NCBI GenBank assembly: GCA_012727515.1
Contig: JAAYGZ010000178.1
Location: 1-17,101, forward strand
Source of the DNA: Desulfovibrionales bacterium
GTDB lineage: Bacteria; Desulfobacterota; Desulfovibrionia; Desulfovibrionales; Desulfomicrobiaceae
Direction: 5' to 3'
DNA length: 17,101 nt
Below are positions 1 to 7,065 of this stretch, piece after piece. Under the pieces are notes generated by a model. That model saw only the letters and a program-made list of their open reading frames with translations, was not told the origin of the DNA and made no database searches. Both the position numbers and the translations under genes were made by a program. Within the stretch, counting starts at the first letter, position 1; each line of letters opens with the position of its first letter.

Positions 1-198
1 CATGAGCCATTAACTATCAGCCAACAACCCTATGCCTTGCCTGATTCTGCCTATTTTTCGGCAAAGACCTCATCAATGGTCTTGGCAAAAAGGATGCCTC
101 TGATTGCGGCCACTGTCAGATCAAACCAAGACGACCTCAACTGCGGATACAGGTCTGTTTTTCAGCAAGAGTCAGACTGCATCTCGTGCGAGTATATT
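1..198. other. Intergenic region downstream of mltD, no recognised gene
   Basis: No start-to-stop gene with a ribosome binding site is visible here. On the minus strand one frame is open for 36 codons between a TGA (162-164) and a TAG (51-53); its end reads ILFAKTIDEVFAEK, which looks protein-like, but there is no ATG or GTG start and no Shine-Dalgarno sequence. On the plus strand an ATG near 76 opens a frame of about 45 codons that is equally unsupported. A weak inverted repeat (GTCTG/CAGAC) lies just after the mltD stop, but it lacks the T-run of an intrinsic terminator. Confidence 0.5.
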
Positions 199-1818
199 TT
201 ATTGATAGACCTGTAGCCGTTCTCCAGGCTTAATTGTGTTGCTTTGCGCGAGCTTATTCCACTGTCGCAAGTCTTCTGGAGTCACGCCAAATTGCCTGGC
301 AATACTCCATAAATTATCGCCAGCTTTAATTTGATACTGAATCAGTTTTTTGCGGGCTGCTTCGGTCTTGGCCTGTGCGGCCTGGGTTGCGGCACTGCCT
401 GCGTCAGGAATGTAAAGAGCCTGGCCAATACGCAGGGCAGAAGATGATGCCAGGCCATTGGCCTGGAGCAGTGAATTTACATCGGTTTTGAATGCCTTAG
501 CAATGGACCACATCGTATCGCCCTGTTGAACAACATAATTTGCTCGTTTTGCGGCATATTTCTGTGTGTCCTTACGTGCAGTATGCACTGCTTCTGGCGC
601 TGCTTTTCCGGCCTTGCCCTTTTGGGGGATCTGCAGAACCGTTCCGATTTTCAATGATTTATTTTTATTTATTTTTTGCAGATTTGCCACAGTGGAATTG
701 TATTTTTTAGACAGCCCCCACCAGGTATCCCCTTTCTTGACCGTGTGCTGTGCAAACACAGGCGCAGCCTTGGCCAAAACCGGTCGCTTCAGAAATTCCT
801 CTGCCTTGGCCGTAAGATGCACGGGAATGGCAACACGTGCGCTGCCCTTGGCCGGAGCTTCCTGCTTGCGGAATACCGGATTTATTTCACGAAACTCTTT
901 CCAATCCATACCCACACTCTTGGCCAGAGCCAGCAGGTCAGTACGCGGTTGCACTGTCATCGTGGTCACTGGCGCAGGCTTGGCATTCCAATTGACAGGA
1001 GCAAAGCCCAATTGTTCAAGATTTTTGGCAATTTTAACTAAAGCCAAAAATTTGGGCACATAATTTTTAGTCTCATCTTTCAGATCTTTCGAAGCATCAC
1101 AAAGCGTAAAAAAATCTTCACACCCTGTTTTTTTCATGGCCCGGCCAATGGTGCCTTCACCCGCATTATAGGCTGCCAAGGCCAGGGACCAGTCACCAAA
1201 ATCAGCATACAGTTTTTTAAGATAGGCAATAGCAGCTTCAGTTGATTTATATGGATCACGTCGTTCATCAACCCATGCATCGTAACGTAACCCGTATTGC
1301 ATTCCTGTTTGCGGCATAAACTGCCACAAGCCAGAGGCCCCTGCCCTGGAATAGGCAAACTGATTAAAGCCACTTTCAGCAAAGGGCAGATAAATCAGCT
1401 CCTCTGGCAGACCTTCAGCTTGAAAGCGGGCGCGAATGTGTGGAAGATAAGGCTGTGCCCGCTTGAGCCATGCTTCAAATGTTCCGCGATGCAGGTGCGT
1501 GAAGTAGTGAAAATAGCGCTGGACATCCTCATTTTGCGTGATATCCGGCCCCACAGCAAAGGATAATTCTGTATCCAGAATTTTGCGTTCATCCGGGGAA
1601 AGCTGGGAAGTGGAAGAGAGGTCATCTTGATCAGGGAGCAGGTCTGCTTCATCTTTGAATTCATTTTCTGTATGAAGCTGGGGATATTGTGAGTTTGCAT
1701 CCTCCATTCCAGGCGGCGCCTGTGGGGATGAATGACTCAATTCCGGAGCATTCTTGACCGCGCAACCAGCTGCCATGAGCAGGACAAGGGCAAGAAGTAT
1801 TCGTAGATGAACAGTCAA
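199..1818 (-). CDS. mltD: Membrane-bound lytic murein transglycosylase D with three LysM domains
   Basis: This 539-residue lipoprotein cleaves peptidoglycan glycan strands by forming 1,6-anhydromuramic acid. It probably sits in the outer membrane facing the periplasm. The N terminus is a lipoprotein signal (LLALVLLMAAGC) with the lipidated Cys at about residue 19. A GH23/SLT domain covers about 115-245; PFAESGF holds the likely catalytic Glu148, followed by ASGLWQFMP and AAYNAGEG, both classic family motifs. Three LysM peptidoglycan-binding domains follow at about 358-398, 428-471 and 495-538, each with a GDTxW- or GDNLW-type core. I chose the TTG start at 1818 because AGGAG (1825-1829) lies six bases upstream and it puts the signal peptide at the N terminus; the open frame continues to 1953, but that extension would bury the signal. 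The gene is divergent from the rlmB-like gene. The domain order is typical of MltD; the exact orthology is inferred. Confidence 0.93.
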   Translation of the reverse strand: MTVHLRILLALVLLMAAGCAVKNAPELSHSSPQAPPGMEDANSQYPQLHTENEFKDEADLLPDQDDLSSTSQLSPDERKILDTELSFAVGPDITQNEDVQRYFHYFTHLHRGTFEAWLKRAQPYLPHIRARFQAEGLPEELIYLPFAESGFNQFAYSRAGASGLWQFMPQTGMQYGLRYDAWVDERRDPYKSTEAAIAYLKKLYADFGDWSLALAAYNAGEGTIGRAMKKTGCEDFFTLCDASKDLKDETKNYVPKFLALVKIAKNLEQLGFAPVNWNAKPAPVTTMTVQPRTDLLALAKSVGMDWKEFREINPVFRKQEAPAKGSARVAIPVHLTAKAEEFLKRPVLAKAAPVFAQHTVKKGDTWWGLSKKYNSTVANLQKINKNKSLKIGTVLQIPQKGKAGKAAPEAVHTARKDTQKYAAKRANYVVQQGDTMWSIAKAFKTDVNSLLQANGLASSSALRIGQALYIPDAGSAATQAAQAKTEAARKKLIQYQIKAGDNLWSIARQFGVTPEDLRQWNKLAQSNTIKPGERLQVYQ

Positions 1819-1964
1819 AACAGTCTCCTGGTCAAAGATTGCTCGCTCTGTATAGTCACGCCAGACATGAGCGAAGAAAAAATCAAAAAATTTGGCTACA
1901 GAATTATTTTCCAAAAGGCAAACTTCAACAATCCTGTCCAAACGATAGGCCAAAGGACAACTTC
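1819..1964. promoter_or_regulatory. Divergent intergenic region between mltD and rlmB
   Basis: These 146 bases must carry the transcription starts of two divergent genes. The ribosome binding sites are clear: AGGAG at 1825-1829 for mltD (minus) and AAAGGA at 1952-1957 for the methyltransferase (plus). A TATA-like core at 1849-1856 could act as a -10 element, but I find no matching -35 box at the usual spacing on either strand, so I do not name a promoter. The A-rich stretch at 1873-1892 is the most AT-rich part. Confidence 0.4.
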
Positions 1965-2711
1965 ATGCGCCAACATACTGATACCACGTATTTTACACCA
2001 GGACGCAAACCTGTTTCAGAATTGCTGACAAGCAATCCACAAGGCATCGACACCGTGTTTCTTGAAGATATACCAGGGTTGGGGGATATTGTGGCTGCGT
2101 GCCGAGCACATGGAGTACGGTTTCGCAAGCTGCCACGCAAAGAAATAGACCGCATATTTCCGGGCAATCATCAAGGCGTGGTGGCCAGGCTGCGCTCTCG
2201 CCAGATGCTTGACATAGAAACCCTTATTACGCGGACAGCTTCTGCCCCATTTCCACTTATTCTTGCCTTAGACCAGGTTCAGGATCCCGGTAATGTGGGC
2301 ACTCTCGCCCGTACCCTGTATGCACTGGGTGGGGCCGGGATTCTTTTTCCACAGGACCGCACTGCTTTTTTAGGCACAGGTGCGTCCAAGGCTGCTGCTG
2401 GCGCTCTGGATCATCTGGGATTGTGCCAGGTTGTTAATCTGGCGCGGGCGCTCGATACCTGCGCACAAGCAGGCCTGGCTATTTATGGCACAGGAATGGG
2501 AGAAGGATGCACAGCGCTTTTTGCTGCTGTTTTGCGCAGCCCGGCTGTCTTGGTCTTGGGCAATGAAGATAAAGGGATGCGTCCCAATGTAGCGAAACGC
2601 TGTGAGACAGTGCTGACAATTCCCATGCAAAGAGGGCTTGATTCCATCAACGTGGCCCAGGCCGGAGCCATGATCGTGACAGAAATGCTCCGTCAATGGA
2701 AAACTATTTGA
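1965..2711 (+). CDS. rlmB: SpoU/TrmH-family 2'-O-ribose RNA methyltransferase, RlmB-like
   Basis: This 248-residue enzyme would transfer a methyl group from SAM to the 2'-OH of a guanosine, probably G2251 of 23S rRNA if it is RlmB. An N-terminal substrate-binding domain (about 8-78) contains PVSELL and HQGVVARL, as in RlmB/TrmH group 3. The knotted SPOUT domain follows with motif 1 (NVGTLAR, 110-116, with Asn110 and Arg116), motif 2 (LGNEDKGM, 198-205) and motif 3 (IPMQRGLDSINVAQA, 219-233). Motif 3 has SINV where most relatives have SLNV. The ATG at 1965 was chosen because AAAGGA lies seven bases upstream and the family N terminus fits; the frame is open back to a TTG at 1839, but that part shows no domain. 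Its stop overlaps the convergent fliQ stop region by eight bases. The family is certain; the exact target nucleotide is inferred. Confidence 0.88.
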   Translation: MRQHTDTTYFTPGRKPVSELLTSNPQGIDTVFLEDIPGLGDIVAACRAHGVRFRKLPRKEIDRIFPGNHQGVVARLRSRQMLDIETLITRTASAPFPLILALDQVQDPGNVGTLARTLYALGGAGILFPQDRTAFLGTGASKAAAGALDHLGLCQVVNLARALDTCAQAGLAIYGTGMGEGCTALFAAVLRSPAVLVLGNEDKGMRPNVAKRCETVLTIPMQRGLDSINVAQAGAMIVTEMLRQWKTI

Positions 2712-2973
2712 TATATTGTGGAAAATTCAAAAAAATATCCCGGGTGAACGCAATCATCTTATCCATGGCCCAGGGAAAAATAAACAGCAAGGCAAGAAAG
2801 ACAGCGATAATTTTAGGGACAAAGGTCAGGGTTGCTTCCTGAATCTGTGTTGCTGCCTGCAAAACACTGACAAAAACACCAACACCCAGGCCCACGCCAA
2901 GCATGGGCAGGGCAATGGACAGGGTCAGTTCTATGGACTGACGCGCAAAGCCGATCACAAACTCCGGAGTCAT
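2704..2973 (-). CDS. fliQ: Flagellar export-gate protein FliQ
   Basis: This 89-residue inner-membrane protein has two hydrophobic helices (about 13-38 and 50-75) and the FliQ pattern ALPMLGVGLGVGVFVSVLQA followed by QIQEATLTFVPK, which is strongly conserved in the family. With FliP and FliR it forms the helical gate of the flagellar type III export apparatus. The ATG at 2973 is preceded by GGAGG four bases upstream. It lies 22 bases after fliP and is the last gene of the flagellar run: fliR does not follow. Its 3' end overlaps the convergent rlmB-like gene by eight bases (2704-2711). The length is normal for the family. Confidence 0.95.
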   Translation of the reverse strand: MTPEFVIGFARQSIELTLSIALPMLGVGLGVGVFVSVLQAATQIQEATLTFVPKIIAVFLALLFIFPWAMDKMIAFTRDIFLNFPQYIK

Positions 2974-2995
2974 GCTTCCTCCATGCCCTCAGGGC

Positions 2996-3796
2996 TTAGG
3001 TAAAACTATTCACCAATGAGCCAACAATCAGATTCCAGCCATCCACCATGACAAAAAGTAAGATCTTAAATGGCAAGGATACCATAACCGGGGGCAACAT
3101 CATCATGCCCATGGATAAAAGAATACTGGCCACCACCATATCCAGAATAAGAAAAGGAATATAAATTAAAAAGCCAATCTGGAATCCTGTCTTCATTTCA
3201 CTGATCATATACGCAGGAATTAATAACATGGTTGGCACATCATCCTTGGTGTTGGGGCGTTCCATGTTGGTGATAGAGAAGAAAACAGACAAATCTTTTT
3301 CCCGTGTATGCTTAAACAAAAAAGAACGAACCGGTATTTCAGCCTGCTTGAGGGCGTCTGCATAGCCAATCTCTTCACGTAGATATGGCTGTAATGCAGT
3401 CTCGTTGACGATTTTTCCCACTGGCATCATAATTACTACGGTCATAAAAATGGCCAGCCCACTTAAAAGCTGGGTAGGAGGCATTTGCTGCGTACCCATG
3501 GCCTGACGCAAAAAATGAAATACAATGATAATCCGTGTAAATGAAGTAATGGCCAGCACAATGGACGGCGCCAAGGTCAGCACCGTGAACAACGCCATGA
3601 TTTCCAGGGCCACTGCTACTTTTGCTGGCTCAGCCTGGCCAGCAGACAGCTGCAGGGAGAGCGAGGGCATGGTTGGCCCGTCTGCACAAAAACCAAGCCC
3701 AGGCAGGAAAAAAAAGCCCAGGCTAATCAGCGCGAACAGAATGTGTCTGCTTTTCGCGCTCCAGGGCAGTGGAAAAATCAAGTGATTGTGCGTCAT
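2996..3796 (-). CDS. fliP: Flagellar export-gate protein FliP
   Basis: FliP is the main component of the flagellar export gate in the inner membrane. The product (266 residues from the ATG at 3796) starts with a cleavable-looking signal sequence (HILFALISLGFFF, then FCADG), as FliP precursors do. The family signatures are present: TLAPSIVLAITSFTRIIIVF, RQAMGTQQMPP, the central periplasmic segment with FFSITN, and the C-terminal hydrophobic part LSMGMMMLPPVMVSLPFKI. The start is uncertain: the frame also offers a TTG at 3814, and neither has a strong ribosome binding site. From 3796 the gene overlaps the 3' end of fliO by 74 bases, which suggests translational coupling. The function is secure. 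Confidence 0.95.
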   Translation of the reverse strand: MTHNHLIFPLPWSAKSRHILFALISLGFFFLPGLGFCADGPTMPSLSLQLSAGQAEPAKVAVALEIMALFTVLTLAPSIVLAITSFTRIIIVFHFLRQAMGTQQMPPTQLLSGLAIFMTVVIMMPVGKIVNETALQPYLREEIGYADALKQAEIPVRSFLFKHTREKDLSVFFSITNMERPNTKDDVPTMLLIPAYMISEMKTGFQIGFLIYIPFLILDMVVASILLSMGMMMLPPVMVSLPFKILLFVMVDGWNLIVGSLVNSFT

Positions 3797-4085
3797 CAGA
3801 AGTATGCTCTGCAATCAGGTTAATGCTGGAGTCAGTAACGCCCAGCACAAGTATTCTATTCAAAAAACGAACCACAAGCACTTGCTTGCGAGGCCCCAGC
3901 ACAAGGCGTTCTTCCACATGCAGCAGACTTGTCCCCCGGCCTTGCCAGCGTGTTGCCAGGCCATAGCGTTTCAGCAGATACAGCAGGAGCAGAATCAGCC
4001 CGACAACAAGCAGGAGTGAAGCGGCCATTTTAACAGTGGCCAGACCCAGGCTCATCTCTGTTGCGCTTAATGTTGCATTATCCAA
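3723..4085 (-). CDS. fliO: Flagellar biosynthesis protein FliO
   Basis: FliO is a small bitopic membrane protein that helps FliP assemble into the export gate. The product is up to 120 residues, with one transmembrane helix (about 20-40, MAASLLLVVGLILLLLYLL) and then a cytoplasmic domain with the FliO pattern HVEERLVLGPRKQVLVVRF, including the conserved LGPRKQ core. The start shown is a TTG at 4085 that overlaps the fliN stop by eight bases; an in-frame ATG at 4055 would give 110 residues and is equally possible, since neither has a strong Shine-Dalgarno sequence. The C-terminal tail is charged and lies in the DNA shared with fliP. The context between fliN and fliP makes the assignment firm. 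Confidence 0.88.
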   Translation of the reverse strand: MDNATLSATEMSLGLATVKMAASLLLVVGLILLLLYLLKRYGLATRWQGRGTSLLHVEERLVLGPRKQVLVVRFLNRILVLGVTDSSINLIAEHTSDDAQSLDFSTALEREKQTHSVRAD

Positions 4086-4650
4086 GCTGCTTCACCCGCT
4101 CAATGGGGCTGATAATATCCGTAAGGCGCACCCCGAATTTTTCATTAATCACCACTGCCTCCCCCCGTGCCACTAATTTGCCATTGACCAAAATTTCGAG
4201 CGGCTCACCAGCCAGTTTATTAAGCTCAATAACTGAACCTTGGCCAAGCTGAAGTAATTCATTGATCAGCAATTTTGTACTGCCGAGCTGGGCAGACACA
4301 TCAAGGGGAATATCAAGAATAAAATCCAGTTCCTTGCGCAAGCCCGCATCGCTGCGTTGAGATTTAGCCTCTGCAGTAAGATCTTTGTATTCAAAATCTT
4401 TACTTTGGGCAGCCAGTTGTTTTTGCTTTTTCTCATGCTGAATTTTTGTTTCTTCCTCATCGGCCAGAGCCTTGGCCCATTCATCAGCTAAGTTCTGCTC
4501 AGCGCTCTGCTCTGGTCCGGCATCTGCTTGCTCCTGAAGGGCTGCGGTCCAGGCATCTGCAAGCTCCTGCTCAGAGCTTCCTTCGGCTGTACTTTGTTCT
4601 TCCAGAGCTGCGGCCCATTCGGCAGCAAGTTTGTCCTGATCTTCAGCCAT
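4078..4650 (-). CDS. fliN: Flagellar motor switch protein FliN with a triple N-terminal motif
   Basis: FliN forms the lower part of the flagellar C-ring, where it docks the export protein FliH and takes part in CheY-P switching. The product is 190 residues, longer than the roughly 137 of E. coli FliN. The C-terminal SpoA domain (about 105-188) is canonical: ELDFILDIPLDVSAQLG, the run GQGSVIELNKLAGEPLEIL and the tail FGVRLTDIISPIERVK. The extra length is an acidic, Ala-rich N terminus with three copies of a W-x-x-A-L unit: EWAAALEEQ (W12), AWTAALQEQ (W34) and EWAKALADE (W58). E. coli FliN has one such segment (LWAEALSEQ, from memory). The ATG at 4650 has AGGA upstream; it starts ten bases after fliM. 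Confidence 0.95.
   Translation of the reverse strand: MAEDQDKLAAEWAAALEEQSTAEGSSEQELADAWTAALQEQADAGPEQSAEQNLADEWAKALADEEETKIQHEKKQKQLAAQSKDFEYKDLTAEAKSQRSDAGLRKELDFILDIPLDVSAQLGSTKLLINELLQLGQGSVIELNKLAGEPLEILVNGKLVARGEAVVINEKFGVRLTDIISPIERVKQLG
4453..4632 (-). repeat. Three imperfect tandem repeats in the fliN N-terminal region
   Basis: These bases encode residues 7-66 of FliN. Three units begin with a Leu-Ala pair and carry Trp at residues 12, 34 and 58, a period of 22-24 residues: LAAEWAAALEEQ, LADAWTAALQEQ and LADEWAKALADE. They are joined by Glu/Ser/Gly-rich linkers. The DNA copies are diverged, so this is an old duplication or a selected motif array rather than a recent slippage product. 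Confidence 0.75.
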
Positions 4651-4660
4651 AGTACGTCCT

Positions 4661-5638
4661 CTAATAATTCAATTCCTGTTCCCGAGTAATTTTGAAGGCC
4701 TTGTTTCCTTTCACAAATCCTGGCGCTCCCTGAAACTTAAGCACACCGTGCACATACGCCTTGAGCAAGGCATCTTCATCCTGATCCAGCAGGACAATAT
4801 CCCCGACCTGCAAATCAAGAAGCTGGCGCCCGGTAATTGTGGTTGTGCCAAAGGTTACATCCACATCAACCGGCGTTTCCATCAAGCGATCACGAAAACG
4901 CGAAATCCAGGCGTGGTCAATTTCCAGACGCTCAGTTTGAAAAGCTGCGTACAATTTGGAGCGGATAGGCTCTATCGTCGCATAGGGCAACGCCAATACC
5001 ATTGACCCCAGCGAGCTTTCCAATTCAACCTCAAAAGAAATAACCACCACCACATCACTTGGAGGGACAATGGTCGCAAATTGCGGGTTAATCTCTGAAC
5101 GCAGGTACTCAATGCTGACCTCGTGCACCGGCCTCCAGGCATCTTCCAGATTAGCCAGAATTATCTTCACTACCTTGGTAATGATGGATTGCTCAATCGG
5201 AGTAAAATCCCGACCTTCAATCTTGGGCTGGCTGCCTGCACCGCCGAAAAAATTTTCAACCAGGGTAAAAACGAGCCGCGTATCCACCACTAACAACGCA
5301 TTGCCCCGCAACGGATCAATCTTGAAAATATTGATACTGGTCGGCACAGGCAGCGAGCGCATGAAATCCCCAAATTTGGACATATCAATGGATACGGGAT
5401 TGACATCAACCCGCTTGCGCATGGTGTTGGCCAGGGCGCTGGTTGAGAGGCGGGCAAACCTGTCATTAATAATTTCCAGCACAGGCATACGGCCACGAAT
5501 GATCCGGTCCTGATTGGCCAGATCAAACGAAACAATATTGCCCTCATCCTGGACAATTTCGTCCTCGGTTTCAATTTCTCCTCCAGATATTCCCCGGAGA
5601 AGGGCATCCACCTCATCCTGATTGAGAATTTTACTCAT
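4661..5638 (-). CDS. fliM: Flagellar motor switch protein FliM
   Basis: FliM is the middle ring of the flagellar switch, linking FliG to FliN and binding CheY-P to reverse rotation. The product is 325 residues, normal for the family. The N-terminal CheY-binding peptide is visible at residues 5-14 (LNQDEVDALL), matching the E(I/V)DALL consensus. The central CheC-like domain carries the FliM motifs FARLSTSALANTMRK, INIFKIDPLRG and ENFFGG. The C-terminal SpoA domain includes PVDVDVTFGTTTITGRQLLDL. The ATG at 5638 starts 18 bases after fliL and is followed by fliN ten bases after its stop, so fliL, fliM and fliN are one transcription unit. The presence of the CheY-binding peptide implies chemotactic switching in this motor. 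Confidence 0.97.
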   Translation of the reverse strand: MSKILNQDEVDALLRGISGGEIETEDEIVQDEGNIVSFDLANQDRIIRGRMPVLEIINDRFARLSTSALANTMRKRVDVNPVSIDMSKFGDFMRSLPVPTSINIFKIDPLRGNALLVVDTRLVFTLVENFFGGAGSQPKIEGRDFTPIEQSIITKVVKIILANLEDAWRPVHEVSIEYLRSEINPQFATIVPPSDVVVVISFEVELESSLGSMVLALPYATIEPIRSKLYAAFQTERLEIDHAWISRFRDRLMETPVDVDVTFGTTTITGRQLLDLQVGDIVLLDQDEDALLKAYVHGVLKFQGAPGFVKGNKAFKITREQELNY

Positions 5639-5656
5639 ATCCGGCCCATATAGTGT

Positions 5657-6148
5657 TTACTGGACTACAAATTCTGTAAAATACACTGTTTTAATCTTTC
5701 CTGGCCCAAGAATTTGATTCATCCGGTCTACAATTTCATTTTTCAGTTCAACTTTTTGTTCCAACCCATTGATTTCACCAAAGGTCTTGCTGGAAAGCAA
5801 AATCAGAAGAGAATCCTTGATCTTGGACATAGATGCACCCATATCAGCAGCAGCGCCAGCATTGACAACTTCTACATCAATATTGAGTTTCAGATAACGA
5901 CGCCCCATAGGATCGGCCAAATTCACGACAAACGGTTCCAGAGTGACCATCTGGGTTGGCTCCATTTCCTTTGCTGGCGGGGCAGGCTCACTTTCCGTGG
6001 TGTTTGATGCAGCGGATTCACCAGCAGGTTGGGCCAAAAAGAATTTCCAGGCCACAAATCCTCCTCCACCCAAAATCGCCAACAACACCACAAAAATAAT
6101 AATAAATTTAAGTTTGCCGCCCTTTTTCTTTGCATCCTCTTCAGCCAT
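5657..6148 (-). CDS. fliL: Flagellar basal-body-associated protein FliL
   Basis: FliL is a single-pass inner-membrane protein that surrounds or supports the MotAB stator. The product is 163 residues from the ATG at 6148. A basic N-terminal stretch (AKKKGGKLK) precedes one transmembrane helix (about 13-37, with IIIFVVLLAILGGGGF), then an acidic/Pro linker, then the FliL domain with VTLEPFVVNLADPMGRRYLKL and DSLLILLSSKTF; the last run, in the form (L/I)xxLSSKxxxxI, is a family hallmark. The start at 6148 is supported by AGGAGG six bases upstream (6155-6160); a longer frame to 6178 would add ten residues before that site. It lies 188 bases after the second motB-like gene, the widest gap in this block, and could have its own promoter. 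Confidence 0.92.
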   Translation of the reverse strand: MAEEDAKKKGGKLKFIIIFVVLLAILGGGGFVAWKFFLAQPAGESAASNTTESEPAPPAKEMEPTQMVTLEPFVVNLADPMGRRYLKLNIDVEVVNAGAAADMGASMSKIKDSLLILLSSKTFGEINGLEQKVELKNEIVDRMNQILGPGKIKTVYFTEFVVQ

Positions 6149-6336
6149 ACATAGCCTCCTCGTAGTACCCGCAAGCAAAGGAAGTGCTGATTAAACAAGT
6201 CATTGCCGCTGCGAGAAGTAAGAGCGGAAAGCAATCCAGAATCCTTGACGTATCAGCATGTTATAGCCACGTTCTGTATTCTGGCGCACGTTGTCCGCGC
6301 TCGCAGTCTTTGCAATGAGAATAAATCCGCGTTTCC
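6149..6336 (-). promoter_or_regulatory. 188-base gap between the stator genes and fliL; possible sigma-54-like site
   Basis: This is the only sizeable gap in the minus-strand block. It holds no convincing gene. On the minus strand at 6224-6238 there is TGGATTGCTTTCCGC, which has GG and GC separated by the ten bases required at -24/-12 of a sigma-54 promoter, but the rest of the consensus matches poorly. A TATAAC hexamer lies further upstream on the minus strand, without a good -35 box. If the sigma-54-like site were real, the fliL leader would be about 64 bases. The strong AGGAGG of fliL is at 6155-6160. No terminator hairpin with a T-run is visible after the second motB-like gene. Confidence 0.25.
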
Positions 6337-7065
6337 CTAAAAACCCTTGCGCCCGGTTGTTTTCAAAATAATTTCCACCCTGCGATTTCTGGCCCTGCCT
6401 TCTGGCGTTGTGTTTTCTGCAATGGAAAACGCCTCCCCATATCCAGAAACAGAAAACCGGGATGGCTCAAAGCCTTTGTCGAGAAAAATTTCAAGCATGG
6501 ACATGGCTCGCTCACCGGACAAAACAGTATTATCCTTTGTTGTTCCGGGGATATTGTCCGTATATCCGGAAATATTGACCTTGGCAGGCACAGCGGCCAG
6601 AAATTCCATCACTCCTGCCAGTAACTGCCGCACCTCAGGCCGTGGCTCTGCCTGCCCTGTTTCAAACAGGATCGCATCAGAAAGAACCAGGGCCAGGCCT
6701 TCAGGGCGGATCATTATTTCAATATTTTTTTCAAAGGTGCTGGTCAGAAATTCTTTTGGGATTACTGTGTCCGGAAACAGCAAATCTTTAAACCGATACA
6801 AATCCTGGTAATGCGCAGCAGGATTTTCCAGCGCTTTAACAATGGGTTGGAACTTGGCAGGCACCTTGCCCGCGCCTTTGACAGGAGCCATACCTTCTGC
6901 GCCAACAACCTGAACAACCACATCATGAATACGTGAACGATCCATGGATGACATAGAGAGCAAAAGTACAAAAAAGGTCAGCAGCAGCGTGACCAGATCA
7001 GCAAAGGTCACCAACCAGGCCATTCCGGCCCCGCTTGATCCCTCCTCCTTTTTCTCCCTGGCCAT
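6337..7065 (-). CDS. motB: Flagellar motor stator protein MotB (second of two, canonical OmpA domain)
   Basis: MotB-type proteins pair with MotA to form the ion channel of the stator and anchor it to peptidoglycan. The product is 242 residues. A short basic N terminus precedes the transmembrane helix WLVTFADLVTLLLTFFVLLL, in which Asp23 is the conserved ion-binding aspartate (Asp32 in E. coli MotB). After a linker comes the OmpA/MotB domain (about 125-235) with GYTDN (Asp170), LSGERA and GRARNRRVEI, all the residues expected for binding peptidoglycan. It starts directly after the stop of the first motB-like gene with no bases between, so the two are translated from one message. The TFADL and FFVLLLS pattern resembles PomB-type subunits more than E. 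coli MotB (comparison from memory). Confidence 0.92.
   Translation of the reverse strand: MAREKKEEGSSGAGMAWLVTFADLVTLLLTFFVLLLSMSSMDRSRIHDVVVQVVGAEGMAPVKGAGKVPAKFQPIVKALENPAAHYQDLYRFKDLLFPDTVIPKEFLTSTFEKNIEIMIRPEGLALVLSDAILFETGQAEPRPEVRQLLAGVMEFLAAVPAKVNISGYTDNIPGTTKDNTVLSGERAMSMLEIFLDKGFEPSRFSVSGYGEAFSIAENTTPEGRARNRRVEIILKTTGRKGF

Noticed and set aside
162..190. Possible terminator hairpin after mltD (GTCTG/CAGAC)
   Set aside because: The stem is five base pairs with a loop of about 16 bases and there is no T-run after it.
1819..1953. N-terminal extension of mltD to 1953
   Set aside because: It would place 45 residues before a lipoprotein signal peptide, and a good ribosome binding site marks the TTG at 1818.
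1839..1964. N-terminal extension of the rlmB-like gene to 1839
   Set aside because: The added residues match nothing in the family and AAAGGA precedes the ATG at 1965.
6143..6152. Three-codon ATG TAT GGC TGA frame overlapping the fliL start
   Set aside because: Its ATG is only about two bases from the AGGAGG, too close for initiation; it is most likely chance.
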